Source of the DNA: Nanobdellota archaeon
Lineage (GTDB): Archaea; Nanobdellota; Nanobdellia; Pacearchaeales; GW2011-AR1
Length of the DNA: 5,863 bases
Assembly (NCBI GenBank): GCA_018816205.1
Contig: JAHIWJ010000058.1
Location: 1-5,863, forward strand
Direction: 5' to 3'
Shown: in pieces, positions 5,595 to 5,863 of the stretch
How the letters are laid out: each line of letters opens with the position of its first letter
Position numbering within the stretch: position 1 is the first letter of the stretch
Notes under the pieces: generated by a model
Database searches by the model: none
What the model was told of the DNA's origin: nothing
What the model saw: the letters and a program-made list of their open reading frames with translations, nothing else
Made by a program: the position numbers and the translations under genes

Positions 5595-5863
5595 TTTTTA
5601 ACCAAAACATTCTCAAAGTTATCAAAATAATTATCTATCTCTTTGTTTATGAAAGATTTATTTTGTTCAATCCCCTCTATTAATGCCTTAAAGTTTTGCA
5701 TTGTTTTGCTATCTTCTTTTAATACTGCTATCTTCTTTAATTGATTAGGATTTATGTTATAACCTGTTGAACCCGTTTTATAATATAAAGTTTGTAACTT
5801 TCCAAATTCAGAATTAAGGTAATAAAGAGGACTTTGAATAACCTCTCTTTTTCACATCAAATA
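5591..5863 (-). pseudogene. Broken, partial restriction-modification specificity (HsdS/TRD-like) gene end
   Basis: The minus strand is open for 86 residues before TAG 5593-5591. It includes SPLYYLNSEFGKLQTLYYKT and STGYNINPNQLKKIAVL. This resembles the end of a target-recognition domain in type I specificity subunits or type IIG methyltransferases, where a YLyyyLnS...G...L..i.I pattern precedes a helical conserved region. The last 40 residues (KALIEGIEQNKSFINKEIDN and on) fit that helical spacer. The frame meets TGA at 5854-5852, just inside the window, and no usable start codon lies between that stop and the recognisable part. The first ATG (5701) would leave only 36 residues. A one- or two-base slip in the AAAAAGAGAGG tract next to the TGA would join it to another open frame reading FDVKKR. 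This suggests a frameshifted gene or a sequencing error. Only the tail is visible, so the family call is moderate. Confidence 0.5.

Larger units (their letters stand above)
4100..5602 (-). mobile_element. Insertion sequence-like segment carrying an IS6/IS240-like DDE transposase (ends not fixed)
   Basis: The segment consists of the transposase gene, a divergent promoter region and probably the small ribbon-helix-helix gene. Base composition is visibly more AT-rich than in the genes to the left. Both ends are approximate. The left end must lie between the EF-1-alpha promoter (4083-4091) and the transposase stop (4118). A weak inverted match, GTTAGGAATTAG at 4110-4121 against CTAATTTTTAAC at 5591-5602 (10 of 12 when one is reversed), is the best pair of ends I found. 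However, it has no flanking target duplication and could be chance in AT-rich DNA. A shorter element ending near 5441 is also possible. Confidence 0.5.

Noticed and set aside
1..5863. CRISPR array, tRNA or rRNA gene
   Set aside because: No regularly spaced repeats, no tRNA-like conserved loop sequences and no rRNA core sequences were found on either strand.

Overview
The window looks archaeal. It encodes an archaeal-type elongation factor 1-alpha, the archaeal/eukaryotic RNA polymerase subunit N (Rpb10), and a helix-turn-helix regulator resembling the archaeal COG2522 group. Its promoters are TATA boxes rather than -10/-35 elements, and no gene has a clear Shine-Dalgarno site. A diadenylate cyclase-domain protein and a FabF-type ketoacyl synthase beside these genes would suit an uncultivated DPANN-like lineage (for example Woesearchaeales or Pacearchaeales), but that placement is an inference.

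Layout: (1) positions 3-119 hold the tail of an unrecognised gene. (2) Positions 166-2745 hold four plus-strand genes, each with its own promoter: an HTH regulator, a diadenylate cyclase-domain protein with a hydrophobic C-terminal tail, rpoN, and a FabF-like ketoacyl synthase with a full active site. (3) Elongation factor 1-alpha lies on the minus strand at 2771-4054, convergent with the synthase and 25 bp from it. (4) From about position 4100 the sequence becomes visibly more AT-rich and looks acquired. It holds a DDE transposase with SWIM and zinc-ribbon domains (minus strand), a divergent 45-residue ribbon-helix-helix protein, and a broken reading frame resembling the end of a restriction-modification specificity domain.

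The most striking regularity is promoter geometry. In six genes an 8-base TATA-like box begins exactly 29 nt before the A of the start codon, which predicts leaderless mRNAs. EF-1-alpha is the exception at 36 nt, which predicts a 7-nt leader. The rule also decides the transposase start (5356, not 5401).

The plus-strand genes do not form an obvious pathway. The regulator precedes the cyclase and could control its own promoter through two GTTAAC palindromes, which is speculative. The transposase and ribbon-helix-helix genes share a roughly 100-bp divergent promoter region with repeated GTATAG hexamers that could be operator half-sites. The mobile segment stops just short of the EF-1-alpha TATA box, leaving that essential promoter intact.
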